58,517 bases of DNA. Origin: Beroe ovata. Taxonomy: Eukaryota; Ctenophora; Nuda; Beroida; Beroidae. Both the position numbers and the translations under genes were made by a program. The stretch spans positions 443,098 through 501,614 of the forward strand of contig CAMPET010000025.1 of the NCBI GenBank assembly GCA_946803715.1. The letters are read 5' to 3'. Below are positions 1-11,042 of this stretch, piece by piece (within the stretch, counting starts at the first letter, position 1; the number at the start of each line of letters is the position of its first letter). The notes under the pieces are model-generated. The model worked only from the letters and a program-made list of their open reading frames with translations, ran no database searches and was not told the DNA's origin.

Positions 1-46
1 CACGCACACACACACACACACTCACACACACACACACACACACACA
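1..46. repeat. (CA)n microsatellite
   Basis: A CA dinucleotide run with a few interruptions opens the window. It is a simple repeat and no coding role is seen. Confidence 0.9.
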
Positions 47-1109
47 TATTTACCTGTTTCGCGAGTGTAAGCATCTTCTTCTTGTCAGGAACATTGAGTC
101 TGGTTCTTGATACAGAGCTACAAACACTCATCCTTGGGCAGACACTTGTTTGTAAGTTGGTGTTTGTGACTCGTTTGTGAGTGCTTGTGTCTCGTTTGTG
201 AGTGTTTGTGAGTGTTTTTCGTCCTGTGTGTGTGCGCGTGGGTGTATTCTGTAACTGATTCAAGTTCTAAATAGAGTAGATAATTAGTTAGTCGGTGTTC
301 GTTGAAAATCACAAAGTTATAAAGTTACACTCTAATAAATAATATTTTACATGTACTATTATCTGTATTATAAATACGTCAACAAAATATGTTACGAGAC
401 GTATCAACGTATTATCATCAGTTATTTAAATATTCATGCAAAACTGCCACAATAAATATCACACAGACACACAGACACACTGTAACAACACTGTTTTAAC
501 TATTTAAGTCCCTTAAAACACGGAAAATTCAATAAAACCTTAAAAATCTGATCACACTGAGTGCACATGTACCCTCTTTCTCCCCCTCTCTCATCATTAA
601 CATTAATCCCCTCACTCATTAATCACAATCACGGTTACTTATAAATAACATTAACTTTAATAGCACTGAAAAACTAGAATTTATAGAATGTTTCAAAAAC
701 CATCATTCTGAATTTTAAAACCTAGCCGTAACAATGAGAGAATGAGGTCCGAACCGATTATTGATTCATTATCTCATTAAAGTTCTAAAGTCAATAAATT
801 AACTTCAAATCTCGCGTTTTCCCGCATTCTGATCAATTGTTCTTCTTCTTCACAGAGTCTCGGGATTTGGTCTTTGATTTCGGTGGTTTCATCTCTACCA
901 CTCCCTTTATTAGCATTATGTTGTCTTTACCGAAATCGTCCACATTTCGCTGGATTGTTGCTTCTGTATAACTGAACAGACGTCTCGTTAAAGTAGATAC
1001 TAACGGAACTTCGAAATTCGAAATAAATTATCAAAAAAGTATTGAAAGACCGGACATCCGTAACAACGCATTGATGACGTCATTACTGAGTCTCCCTACC
1101 TGAGTCTCC
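47..1109. other. Non-coding AT-rich stretch with one orphan ORF end
   Basis: This lies downstream of PIGH, which is read leftward. It is AT-rich with no recognised gene. On the minus strand a frame stays open for about 55 codons from roughly 1010 down to a TGA at 833, ends in a Lys-rich tail (SKTKSRDSVKKKNN) and follows an AG acceptor-like site. It has no clear start of its own. It could be an alternative last exon of PIGH or chance. Confidence 0.4.
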
Positions 1110-1930
1110 CTACCTGAGGATTTGCTGCCTCATTTTACACGCTGTCTCAATATTGGGACGAAGGGCTGTGAAGAGAGGAACGTGTTCAGATGTTTTCTGT
1201 CCAGTTCTCACTATGAGATTGAGAATACCGTGTACTCGCGATCCCATGACGTTCTCTATCAGAACAACTCCCAGCAGCTTGTTGATTGGGACTGACTTGA
1301 ACAACTTGCGACCTGGAGAAAGTGGAGTGAATGGTCGACTTCAGTTCTGAGGAGTTCGAAATATTGAATGTTTTATTACCTAGGAGTGTGTTTGCCGAAT
1401 AGGTGATGCAAGTATCTTGTATCACTGTCACTGTCTCCTTGTGAACTTTCGACAACTCCAGATACAACATCAGTATCACCAGTGCTGTGAATACGTGAGG
1501 TTATTGAGGGCGAGTGTGTAACACATTATATGGAGTGTTGGGAGATGTGTGTTACAATGGGAAAACTGAGAGTAAACTGGAATGATGGGTATCTTGAGGC
1601 TTATTCAGTGGTGTAGGAGTAATGATTGCACAGATATACCTACCTAGGAAGAATATGATGGCATTTCTTTGGAAGAACATGAGGTAGAGGAATGCGGCGA
1701 TGACAAACACCATTTTGAAGGACACCACATTGCGTTTTCTGCAAAGTTATCATATCACGTGGCTGTGTTGCTATAGCAACAAATATAGCAACACAAAACA
1801 TAACAACACAAACAAGAGTGTGTACAAACCTGTTGGGAAGCTGGACACTGTACTGAAGCGAGAGGTTGTCCTGTTTTGTGGTTAAAACACGTACAGAGGA
1901 GTTGGTGCTGGGGATATGGATTTGATCCAT
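1110..1930 (-). CDS. PIGH: PIGH-like subunit of GPI-GlcNAc transferase
   Basis: This is probably the H subunit of the ER membrane complex that moves GlcNAc from UDP-GlcNAc to phosphatidylinositol, the first step of GPI-anchor synthesis. Exons read leftward are 1930-1830, 1738-1644, 1484-1380 and 1312-1110. All introns are GT-AG and the exons sum to 504 nt (167 aa), near the usual ~190. A hydrophobic hairpin (from MVFVIAAFLYLMFF, then ALVILMLYLEL) is followed by SKVHKETVTVIQD, which matches the family's HEESLLIID region. KLLGVVLIENV matches the VVINE region and VPLFTALRP matches the VPVFQSAKPRL region. The match is by remembered family pattern, not alignment. The last codons read QQILR then TAG. 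The first exon starts at the only in-frame ATG. Confidence 0.65.
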
Positions 1931-2232
1931 TTGGCAGACTGGCTCTCAGGGCATGCCTATTCTATCTCAACATTGTGATTGATCAGCAAAGCGAATATTC
2001 TAAACTTGAATAAAACTGTAAACGTGTGATTGAAGTATCATGCTAGTTCAATAGTTCATAGTCTTAGAAAAACGTTCCTGGGGTTTTCAACTCAATTAAG
2101 TGAATCATCTATAATCACACGGTCCGTTTCTATTCAATCAATCAATCAGACATTAAACAACAAACAAACTTATTATCGGTCGCTGAACATCACCATGTCA
2201 AATTTGAAATGTCATTGTCAGGTCTAAACTTG

Positions 2233-3043
2233 CTAAGACACTTCCTTCATTCTGGTGTTAATGAACTGTTCTATCTTTGTTTTGAAGAGCTCGCTCTCTA
2301 TCGGCCGGTCCAGTGAAACGAGTGGGTTCCTCACTACGTATTCCACATAAACCTGAGGGAGGAAGTTAGGGACGAGGGAGTAAAGTTTTGATAACAATTT
2401 CGCTACTCGGCTGCTCTCCTTGGAATTTTATCAGTTTGAGAGGAATGTCTCGGGCTATATTTGTCATTACTCAGAGATACAACCACTCACAAACTCCCAT
2501 TGATCCCTAACCTCCTTGTAAAGAGACTGCAACATCTCACTTATAGCGAGAGAAGTCCACTCTAGCCCAGTGTTAACCACGAACTTGACACCAGAGGGGG
2601 TCTCGTACATTGACAGTTTGTACTTGTTTGTCTCGTAACACTGGAAATTGTCGGATCTAGAGGGCATGGAGTTAAGGATGTAACAGTGTAATCTACACTA
2701 TAATATCCTCACTCTCCACAATAATTATCAGCAGTTCCTCAAAAGCTGCGTTTTCTGTGCCACGTTGCTTGGATAAATACGACTCTAATGAGATCGACAA
2801 TAGTCAGTAGTCACCCTTCAAATTGGTTCAAATACCGATTCTTATCGTAATTCTAAAGTTAGCTATTAACAAAGGATACATGGCTGGTGTGATCCGTGAA
2901 ACAAATGATTTCAAGGAGTACAGCATCCCATAAACAAGTTTGAACTCTTCATCCTGGCTCATCGCAGCTGCCTTGTTCCTCTCCCATTCGCCATAGTACA
3001 GGCATTCGCCCATAGAGTTGAAAATGTAGAGATTGTAGACCAT
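2233..3043 (-). CDS. TRAPPC1: TRAPPC1, TRAPP complex longin-fold subunit
   Basis: A core subunit of TRAPP, the Golgi tethering complex and Rab1 exchange factor. Exons are 3043-2871, 2656-2512 and 2352-2233 with GT-AG introns, totalling 438 nt. That gives 145 aa, the family's usual length. The N-terminus [20 protein letters not shown] has the longin opening (human: HNLYLFDRNG). The middle [17 protein letters not shown] aligns with the YKLHYYETPTGIK region, and the last exon VEYVVRNPL with VELVVKNPL. Human sequence is recalled from memory. The start is the first ATG that gives the longin strand. The ferrochelatase 3' end lies about 300 bp upstream on the same strand. Nothing looks broken. Confidence 0.93.
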
Positions 3044-3338
3044 TATTCGTGAGGTTACATGATTTTCTGAACATGTGTTAATTAAGGCAGAGTAAGGGCA
3101 GTTTAAAAACAAACTTTTTATAACAATAAACAAATGGGATATAATCCAAAGTCTTATCTATATAGGTGTATGGGGGCTTTTTGGCAAAAATTATAAACGC
3201 ATGAAGGTTCGAAGGGTCACTTGAAAAAACAATAGAAAAATAAACTTACATTACAGCTTTCGTTCGCAAAATATATACCTACTATATTCAAATTTATCAA
3301 ATCAGCTTTAAACTTTATCAATCTGTAATATCCAAACA
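3044..3338. other. Intergenic spacer between FECH and TRAPPC1
   Basis: AT-rich, about 295 bp between the FECH stop and the TRAPPC1 start, both on the minus strand. It must hold the FECH 3' end and the TRAPPC1 promoter. I see no distinctive site. Confidence 0.5.
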
Positions 3339-4508
3339 CTAACATTTCATTGTTTCAGGGAATTCTCGAGACGAGAAGAATCCCCTCATTGGACCACAGG
3401 TCGGATTCGTGCACATTGGACAACGCAGACCCATCTGAGCGATGGTCTTACCATCGGAGTTCAGGTGCTGGGCAACCAACTGTGAGATACATTCGATAAA
3501 TGTTGGATGCGTGTTTAGTGACTCACACCGCAATATGTTCGCGTCGGGGAACTCTTTTTTCATGTCTTCTCCGTATTCGATATCCATTTCATATAGTGTT
3601 TCAATGTGATCAGATGTGAACGCTATAGGAACCATGATTATGTTTTTACTTCCATTCTTGATTAGACCCTTGATAGCATCATCTGTGGGAGCGCCAAGCC
3701 ACGCAGACGGACCCACCTTGCTCTGCCAAACTAGTCTGTACGGGTTGCTAAAGTTGAGCTCCTCCATGACCCGTTCCACAGTTGCTGACACTTCCTGAGG
3801 ATATGGGTCTCCCCTGTTGACAACCGTCATTGGGAGGGAGTGTGCTGAAAAAAGGAGGACAGCTTTGTGCCGTTCCTTGGGATCAATAGTATCGAGCTGC
3901 TTCTCTATCAGCTCCTTAAATGACTGAATAAGGAGAGGCGCGGTAGCCCACCTATCTATACAGGAAAATGACATATTAATTGGATTATCATCCTTTTGTC
4001 GCTTTATCAAATGCCTGTAAATGCCATTGAAACTACTGCCGCTAGTAGAACAGCTGTACTGAGGATACTGTGTAAATGCGATGCAGTGATCGATGTTATC
4101 AGCAGCCATTTGATCAAGAGCATCCTCAGTGAGGGGCTCAGCATAGCGAAATCCAATGTAATACTGCAAATCAATGTCGGGACACAGCTCCCTCACTCGA
4201 TCGACCATTGCGCTGCCCTGTGCTTCAGTCCACATCTTGATGGGAGACCCACCGCCAATCTTGTTATACTGCTCTATGATCTTGGGAGTTCTGCGTTTTG
4301 CAATGAACCTCGGCAAGAGATTGTGCTTCCCTCCTTGTAAAAATGGGAGGGGAATTAAGTCTCTGTCAGAGAAAAGTCTCAATAAAAAAGGGTGAACAGC
4401 AGCAGAAGATTCAGGTCCTCCAAGATTGAGCATTAGAACTCCGATCTTTGGCTTTTGAGATGCTTGACTGCACAGTCTTTTAAGCATTTCTAGTGTCCTA
4501 GATGTCAA
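3339..4508 (-). CDS. FECH: Ferrochelatase, mitochondrial, intronless
   Basis: Inserts Fe2+ into protoporphyrin IX, the last haem step, on the matrix side of the inner mitochondrial membrane. One uninterrupted 389-aa frame. GVLMLNLGGPES opens the domain near residue 23. The catalytic-His motif FSAHSLP has His at about 223. FTSDHIETLYEMDIEYG is at about 297-313. The animal-type [2Fe-2S] ligands are all present: Cys153 (YSCSTSG) and Cys363, Cys366 and Cys371 in CPMCTNPTC. The short N-terminus, with Arg and Lys, fits a mitochondrial presequence. No intron interrupts it, unlike almost all neighbours, so it may derive from a retrocopy. The frame is intact and all known ligand residues remain, so it looks functional. 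Confidence 0.96.
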   Translation of the reverse strand: MTSRTLEMLKRLCSQASQKPKIGVLMLNLGGPESSAAVHPFLLRLFSDRDLIPLPFLQGGKHNLLPRFIAKRRTPKIIEQYNKIGGGSPIKMWTEAQGSAMVDRVRELCPDIDLQYYIGFRYAEPLTEDALDQMAADNIDHCIAFTQYPQYSCSTSGSSFNGIYRHLIKRQKDDNPINMSFSCIDRWATAPLLIQSFKELIEKQLDTIDPKERHKAVLLFSAHSLPMTVVNRGDPYPQEVSATVERVMEELNFSNPYRLVWQSKVGPSAWLGAPTDDAIKGLIKNGSKNIIMVPIAFTSDHIETLYEMDIEYGEDMKKEFPDANILRCESLNTHPTFIECISQLVAQHLNSDGKTIAQMGLRCPMCTNPTCGPMRGFFSSREFPETMKC

Positions 4509-4789
4509 GGTAACATTTGTTACATTTTAAATATGTGGTATCAGTTTTATAACTGTTATTTCCCAATATATTATATAACACCTTTTCACATTAGACAAGC
4601 TCCTAATCTTGTTTCTTCATTATTCGTGATTCATAAATCAAGCAAGAATGAATTGAGATAGAATTGATAATTAATTGATGGGTTATAGACAGAATTCAAA
4701 ATGTAGACCATTGTGCAACTCTCTGTTTGATAAAAAAAGTTTTGGGAAGAAGGTGGAGAGAACCATTTCTGACCCTCAGTCTGATGGAA
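4509..4789. other. FECH upstream region
   Basis: AT-rich non-coding DNA that must include the FECH promoter. No TATA box, CpG cluster or other clear motif is recognised. Confidence 0.4.
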
Positions 4790-5330
4790 GCCAAAATTAT
4801 TGACCTCAAAAACAGAATTTATCTATCTAGTTTTATCTATCTAGTTTTATCTATCTAGTTTTTGGTCATGGTCCCTAGAAATCATAAAAAACGATGATGA
4901 AAGCAAGTAAATTGGGTTTGTAGACCTCTGAAACCCTTATCTGTCCCTCCAATTGATGGAAGCAGGCAAAAGTGGTGGGTGGAGGTTTGTAGATCTCTAA
5001 AAATGGAATAAGCACCCGAAACTAGATAGAAAGCGATGATGAGGACAAGGAAATTCGGTTAGTATACTGTTGAAAACCTTGTCAAACCCCTTATTTGAGG
5101 AAAACTGATGAAAAAGGGGGTTGTAGAGCTTCCAGACCTCAAAAATGGAGTCAGGACTCAAAACTACTTATGAAAAAAAAGATGAGATTGGACTCAAAAA
5201 CATTGGAGACCCATATCAGACCCTTTATTTCATGAACACTGGTGAACATGGGGGTTGTAGAGCTTCCAGACCTCAAAAACAGAATCAGCACTCTAATCTA
5301 AATAGGGAACAATGATGAGAGCCAAGAATT
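4790..5330. repeat. 134-bp tandem repeat, about four degenerate copies
   Basis: TTGTAGAGCTTCCAGACCTC, or a close relative, begins at 4987, 5121 and 5255, exactly 134 bp apart. A degenerate unit lies to the left, with TATCTATCTAGTTT triplications at 4818-4862. Each unit also carries GATGATGAGAGCAAG-like and TTATTTGATGGAAACTGG-like blocks. Copies differ by substitutions and small gaps, so the array is old. No ORF spans it. Confidence 0.8.
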
Positions 5331-6140
5331 TTTTCAACAAACAGCATGAAGAAATGTATCATCTTTCATTATTAACCAGTATATACTACACAGTGTAACT
5401 AAATTAGAATAAATATTAGATAGCCAAATAATGAAATGAAGAATAAACACAGGGAGATATAACCTCAAAAATATTTTCTATCACAGAACAAAGAAATTGT
5501 TCAGTAGACCAATAGCAATAAGACGTCGGATTGTTGTGACTCGTTCCGGAGGTGAGCCGGGCCGCGCGCGGCGCTTTAAGGATAAGACCAAAGACATGAC
5601 GTAACCCGATCTACTCTGCGCGCACTGCAGTCTATCAAATAAAATGAGGGGTGACGCCGCGCCAAACGCGCCGCGCATCGTGTGCGCAATATGTTCAATG
5701 ATTTAAATATATTTATTCATTTGCGGATTAACCTGTTCGTTTTCGGCTCAGCATGGCATTCGTCGCGCCGCGCACATTTTTAGTCCCACAACTTGCCTGT
5801 ATATGTTTGTTGAACAAATGCTAGACCACTGATGCAAGCCCTAGCCGCGCCGCGCAATGCTTGAGCCGCGCAAAACGAAATTTTCGATGTATAATGAAGA
5901 ATTTTGAATATTTTTGTCAAATCAAGTCTTAGAAATGTGTTTCAAGTTTTCCAATGTCATCATCGATAGAGGGTCAATCGCAGGCTACTATCTATCAAGG
6001 TATCAATAAAAGTACATCATACATGAAAACATAAATCTATCTAAAAGTAAGCTCAATTGAGTAATTGATGTCAATTCATGTTCTGATAAGTCTGTCGGAA
6101 CTTAATATCTCCAATTTTAGGCTGGGTTCATGACTGAGTA
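5331..6140. other. Intergenic DNA upstream of TAF2 with a CpG-rich patch
   Basis: From about 5550 to 5880 the sequence is rich in CGCG and GCGC (for example GCCGCGCGCGGCGC) inside otherwise AT-rich DNA. A CpG-rich patch 300-600 bp before TAF2 could be its promoter. Nothing else is recognised. Confidence 0.4.
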
Positions 6141-9100
6141 ATGAGCACTGGGCGATCAGATGAAGACTATGAAGTTCTGCATCAGATTGTGAGCATCAGT
6201 TCTGTTAATTTCTCACGGAAATCTCTGTCTGGGTATACTGAACTGACGATAAGACCCCTTAGTGATGTGATCACATTTGTTTCATTGAACTGCCAACAGA
6301 CAAAGATCTACAATGTCACTGTTGATGATGTGCCTGATGTCAAATTCAATCATGACGACCCATTCCACCAAATTTGTAGTGATCCATCAAAGAGGAAACT
6401 AGATTACTTCTTGACTAAATACCAGCAAGCTATTCTCAAGAATGACTATGATTTCAAAAACCAAGGTGAACTTAAAATTGAGGTGCCTAAGGAAACGCAA
6501 CAGAAGCTTACATCAGCAAATCTCTCCTCTCCTGGCTCCTCCCGACCCACTGTGAAAGTGAGAGTGGAATTCGACATTGAGGATCCAATTTGTGGGGTTC
6601 ATTTCCATGTTCCTGATGATATAAGTGAGTTAATCTATCCCTCATTTTTCTATGTCTTGTATTCATGATATATATTGAGGGTTATCTATACCTATTGTTA
6701 TGATTTTCATATTTCAGGCAAGGCTCATCTCTACACATCACAATTTGCTAACTCTGCCCGGTACTGTTTTCCATGCATAGACTCAGCATCAGCCCGCTGT
6801 CACTGGCAGCTAGAGTTCAGTGTCAGCACCAATCTGACTGTTATCTCATCCGGGAAGCTGTCAGAACACAGTCTGTCCTCTGATGAAAAGCACAAGGCGT
6901 ACATCTACAAGTTGGATACCCCAACTGCAGCTACAGGAATAGGATTCGCTATTGGGAACTTTGAGGTTATCCCTGAACCGACGCGAAGCAATGTGGCGTA
7001 TTTCTGTCCCCCTGGCCTTGGTCCCCTGCTCCAGCACACAACAGAGTTCCTTCAGAGGGTGTACCCGATTTATGTGGACTATATGAACATGTCGCTACCC
7101 TATGGGGACTACAAGATAGTGTTTGTTGATGAAATGTTGTGTGAGTATCAGAGCTTTGCCTCTCTCACCACTGCGAGTATAAACTTGTTACACTCTGCTC
7201 GCATCATTGATCAGACTCTGCACACTCGCAAAGCACTAGGCATGGCCATAGCCAGCCAGTACTTTGGAGTGTTCATCGTTCCTGAGTCATACAATGACAC
7301 CTGGCTTGTTATGGGCATCAAGAACATTCTCTTTCTACTGTTCATGAAGACCATATTCGGTAATAACGAGTGCAGGTTCTGGGTGTACCAGCAGATGATG
7401 AAACTTTACGAAGCAGAGAGTGTGGAGCTCCTTCCCCCTCTGCATCTTGTGGAAAAGTCTCAGAGTTATCCCCTGACATCAGGTAGCAATGCTCAGATAT
7501 TTCACATGGACCCCATGCTGACACCACCCCACGTTCTGCACCTCCTCGAGTTGAAGAGTATGCTGGTGATGAGAATAGTTGAGAATAGACTCGGGAACAA
7601 GGAGCTCATTCAGCAGGTTATCAAGAAGTTGCTGTCCCTGGCCTGGATAAACCCGTCTGGTGGGAGTAGCAGTATAAACGCGCTTCTCTCAACCCAAGAT
7701 TTCCTCAAGACTGTCCAAGTTGTCTCGGGGAAGGACATGTCAGATTTCATGAGCAGATACGTGTACCAGCCCGGTTTCACTGCTCTGAACTTCAGCTTCG
7801 CGTTTAACCGGAAGAGGAATGTTGCAGATGTTACGATAAAACAGAACACACTCCATGACTGTGAGAAGTACGTGGGTCAGTTAACAGTGACAGTGCAGGA
7901 GGTGGACGGGAGCTTCTCTAATCTGCTACAGGTACAATCCAGCAAAATTCTGACCATCTACCCTGTTCAATCTATCGCGAAATTCGATTTTGGGTTTATC
8001 CGAGGATCTCAGCAACTCAACACGTTGTACGTATCCGATTCATACGTTTTATTTTCTCTAATCATCATCATAACAACTATGATGTTTTAGGTGGAGAAAA
8101 CTGATGTGATTCAAGAACTAAACTGTCAGAGTAAGAGTAGGAAAAACAAGAAGAAAAAGATTCCTCTCTTCACAGGTTGGGAGCTATCTGCTGAGAGTTA
8201 GTGTAACACGTTACCATAGTTACACATTTCACTCCCCCGTGATAAGTTACCATGGTAACTTAACCCAGCAACCCACCCTCCCCCGATATTACCATGGTAA
8301 CACATCACCATTCTCCCAGGCGAAGAGGTCGAGATCGACGTATCCCACAGTGATCAGGACAGTCCTGTGATCTGGTTACGAGTAGATCCGGACATGCTGT
8401 GGCTCAGTAAGACCACAGTACAGATGCCTGACTACATGTGGCAAGCGTTACTGCTCCATGAGAGAGATGTGGTGTACCAGCACAAGGCGGCCGAGGTGAT
8501 GACTCATCACTTTCATCACTTTCATCATTCATTCTGTATAGATGTTCCTACTATCGTTTATTCTGTCCTTTGCTGTCCGCGGATCTGCTGATTCAAATCT
8601 CATGTGTCGCAGGTGTTACCAAACTTCCCAACTCAAGCTACAATCAACACCCTCAGCTCTGTCCTGCTCAACGAGAAGTGTTACTACCAGGTTTATACAG
8701 TGCTACCTTACGTTCTTGTTTTGATACCTGCTGATTCAAACACAGTGGGTATTTGGATTCAGTTGAAACGTGATGTTACGAGTAACGTAACACGACGTAA
8801 CATCACCAAATGTAACTTATCCCACGTCTCAGGTCAGGATACAAGCTCTCTACTCCCTGGGCAAGTGTATAACACTCGCTGGAGACCCCACAGTAAGCGA
8901 GGAGATCCTCATTTCACTCTACAGGAAACTGTACGGCAGTGTGGACAATGAGAAATTCACGAGGATGAATGACTTTTCCAACTTCCCTCTCTATCTTCTC
9001 CAGCAAGAGTTCATGAAGACCATAGGGCAGATCAAGGACCAGGGTGGTCACACCACTCCTAGGGTGGTTCAGTTCTTGTACCAGCAGCTGTACTACAACG

Positions 9101-9882
9101 ACAATCAGAACAATGAGTTTGATGATAGTCACCTGGTGGTAGCTATCATCGATGGACTGACCCACACGGTCCCTAAGAAAGCAGATCCTAAACAGGAACA
9201 AGTACTCAAGTTGGTGAAACAGATACTACCCAAAGTTGTGTGCTATCTGAACGTGGACAAGAAAATGCCGAGCTACAAGCAGATTGTGTCGTGTGCTTGT
9301 CTGCGCTTCATCAGCAAACTGATCCAATATGGACACATAATGGACAGTATGAAGGATAGTTTCATATTCAGTGCTCATCTCAAACACGGACAATCGTATC
9401 AAGTGCGGTGCACAGCTATAGAGTTGCTCGTGGAGTTTATCAAAAAGGAAAGTTCGGAACGGGATCTCAACACTGTTCTGTCGCTGGTGGAGTTCGATCC
9501 TAGTCCAGCTGTCCGCTGTTTTGCAGCTGGGCAGTTGTATCTGTTGCCACTGTTCACCAGGCATGAGGACTGCTATCTGAACAATCTCCATCTTGTGGAG
9601 CGACTGTGGAGACTGCTGAACCAGCACCCCGATTTCAATCTGCGGTGTCATCTCGCCCAGCTTTACTACACGCTATACGGCCGCAGCACGCCCATCTGTG
9701 TGCCGACTAGCAACTGTGCTGTGGTGATTGATCTGAAGGGGCAAACTGCCCGAACAAACGTGCCAGGGATTCCCTCTGGGTTGAAACTGGGGACAAAGTT
9801 CAGTGAGGATGACAGAAAGTACAGTTCAGATGATAGCTCCTCAAGTCGGAAGAAGAAGAAGCATAAACCGTTCATGAAGTGA
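6141..9882 (+). CDS. TAF2: TAF2, TFIID subunit 2
   Basis: The large M1-aminopeptidase-like subunit of TFIID, which contacts the Initiator at core promoters in the nucleus. Exons are 6141-6624, 6718-7931, 8091-8175, 8320-8495, 8613-8690 and 8833-9882, all GT-AG, summing to 3087 nt (1028 aa). The N-terminal half is the aminopeptidase-like fold: SARYCFPCIDS, then YGDYKIVFVDE. No HExxH zinc site is seen, as expected for TAF2. Exon 3 encodes the SKSRKNKKKKIPL basic patch and exon 4 the SPVIWLRVDPDM segment, both conserved landmarks. Exon 6 is the HEAT-like C-terminal half and ends in a Ser- and Lys-rich tail (SSSSRKKKKHKPFMK). That tail is shorter than the His/Lys tail of vertebrate TAF2. A stop at 6138-6140 just before the ATG fixes the start. 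Confidence 0.95.
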
Positions 9883-10265
9883 CATGTGACAGTGTGACAT
9901 ATGTGGCACCTATATGACATGTGACATATGTGCGCCTATGAGTTTGTGAGAGTATGATATCTGTCATGAAATACATTGACATGTGACATCGCGTGACTGA
10001 GATCTGATAGTGTGGCTGGTGTAGAGAAGTATTTTAACTTTTTTATCCTTGAGTTATATTTGACCAGAATGTTATCTAATTCACTGTTAGATGATTGTTT
10101 CATTGAATTAGGAGGAGAAAATGAACACTTGAACTATTTCTTAGTTGCCATCTCACATCTCACAATTCCTGATGACGTACTCTCACTCACTCCTTCTCTT
10201 CTCAGTATCCACTCTCCCAGTTCTCACTACCTCTTTCCCAGTTCTCATTTACTCTCGCAGGTAGG
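9883..10265. other. TAF2 3' flank and upstream of the PPxY protein
   Basis: Begins with a short repetitive stretch of GACATGTGACA and ACATATG-type motifs (9880-9990), probably TAF2 3' UTR. A pyrimidine-rich tract ending CTCGCAG at 10255-10261 looks like a splice acceptor just before the next ATG, so a 5' UTR exon may lie here. Confidence 0.4.
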
Positions 10266-10643
10266 ATGGAATTGTCGGTACTCAGGGTGGCTCTCCTCAC
10301 CCTACTCACCATCATCATGGTTTCCATGGTGATGTTTGTGTGTCTGTGCTGTCTCCGATCACGCCGCATTCTCAGACAGCGCCGCCGCCGCCGTGACCGG
10401 TATACTCCGTCCCAGACGACACCGTTGCTGGACGAGCAACGAGAGCGGCTGCCCTCACTCAACTACAACGAGACTCTCCGCAGGGATTCGAGATTCCAGC
10501 CGACGCCGTACACTCAGGCGGCAGCTCTCAGCACTCCTCCGCAAGCCACAGCGCCACCATCTGAGCCACCTCAGTACGATGATCTGTTTGGAAGTAATGC
10601 TCCACCCTACACAACTCCTACACTCCTCCTTGACGAGGGGTGA
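10266..10643 (+). CDS. Small single-pass membrane protein with PPxY motif
   Basis: A 125-aa frame. Residues 5-30 are a strong hydrophobic segment (LLTLLTIIMVSMVMFVCLCC) followed at once by a very basic patch (RSRRILRQRRRRRDR). This is a stop-transfer signal that puts the C-terminus in the cytosol. The tail is Pro- and Thr-rich and carries a PPQY motif at 101-104, a class I WW-domain ligand. A second NAPPYTTP sits near 111. Such proteins (for example the WBP1 and VOPP1 types) recruit NEDD4-family ligases, but no specific orthologue is recognised and function is inferred from the motif. An acceptor-like CTCGCAG directly upstream suggests a non-coding first exon. Confidence 0.55.
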   Translation: MELSVLRVALLTLLTIIMVSMVMFVCLCCLRSRRILRQRRRRRDRYTPSQTTPLLDEQRERLPSLNYNETLRRDSRFQPTPYTQAAALSTPPQATAPPSEPPQYDDLFGSNAPPYTTPTLLLDEG

Positions 10644-11042
10644 TAGTTGGGAGGGAGACATGTCGTCATGACAACAACACATTCAGTGTTGTCATGGTTT
10701 CGTCATATTGTGTGATTACGAGTTGATTACAAAGGCGTGTATTTTAATTTTAACTTTGATTAATAAGGTTTTTAATTATCAAATTGATTGTTTTAAGAAT
10801 AAATTTCATTTCGTTTTACGAACTGAACCTCTTTTATATTGATTTTCATTTTTAATGCTTTGCTCAGACGTTAATTGATTGTATTTCACAAAATGTATAA
10901 AGAATTCCACCTCGTTAAGTAATGAAATGTTGGGTTGAATCATGAACAGTTGTCTTATTCATCTGCTCTATAATACATGATGTGTTGCTATAGCATCTCC
11001 GTTACCATAGCAACACCCTGAGCAACACAATCACTAGGAAGT
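10644..11042. other. Intergenic spacer, AT-rich
   Basis: AT-rich DNA ending in GTTGCTATAGCA and TTACCATAGCAAC motifs at 10985-11015, just before the UBE2S start. These resemble RFX X-box half-sites and recur across the window. They could be promoter elements here. Confidence 0.4.

Noticed and set aside
1338-1484. PIGH exon continuing through 1338-1379
   Set aside because: Using the acceptor at 1314-1313 keeps the phase and gives a family-like join; the alternative shifts frame.
3996-4340. 114-codon plus-strand frame
   Set aside because: Antisense shadow of the ferrochelatase frame with no family features.
10012-10332. 106-codon plus-strand frame
   Set aside because: No ATG start at its edge and no family features; the overlapping 10266-10643 frame is far more convincing.
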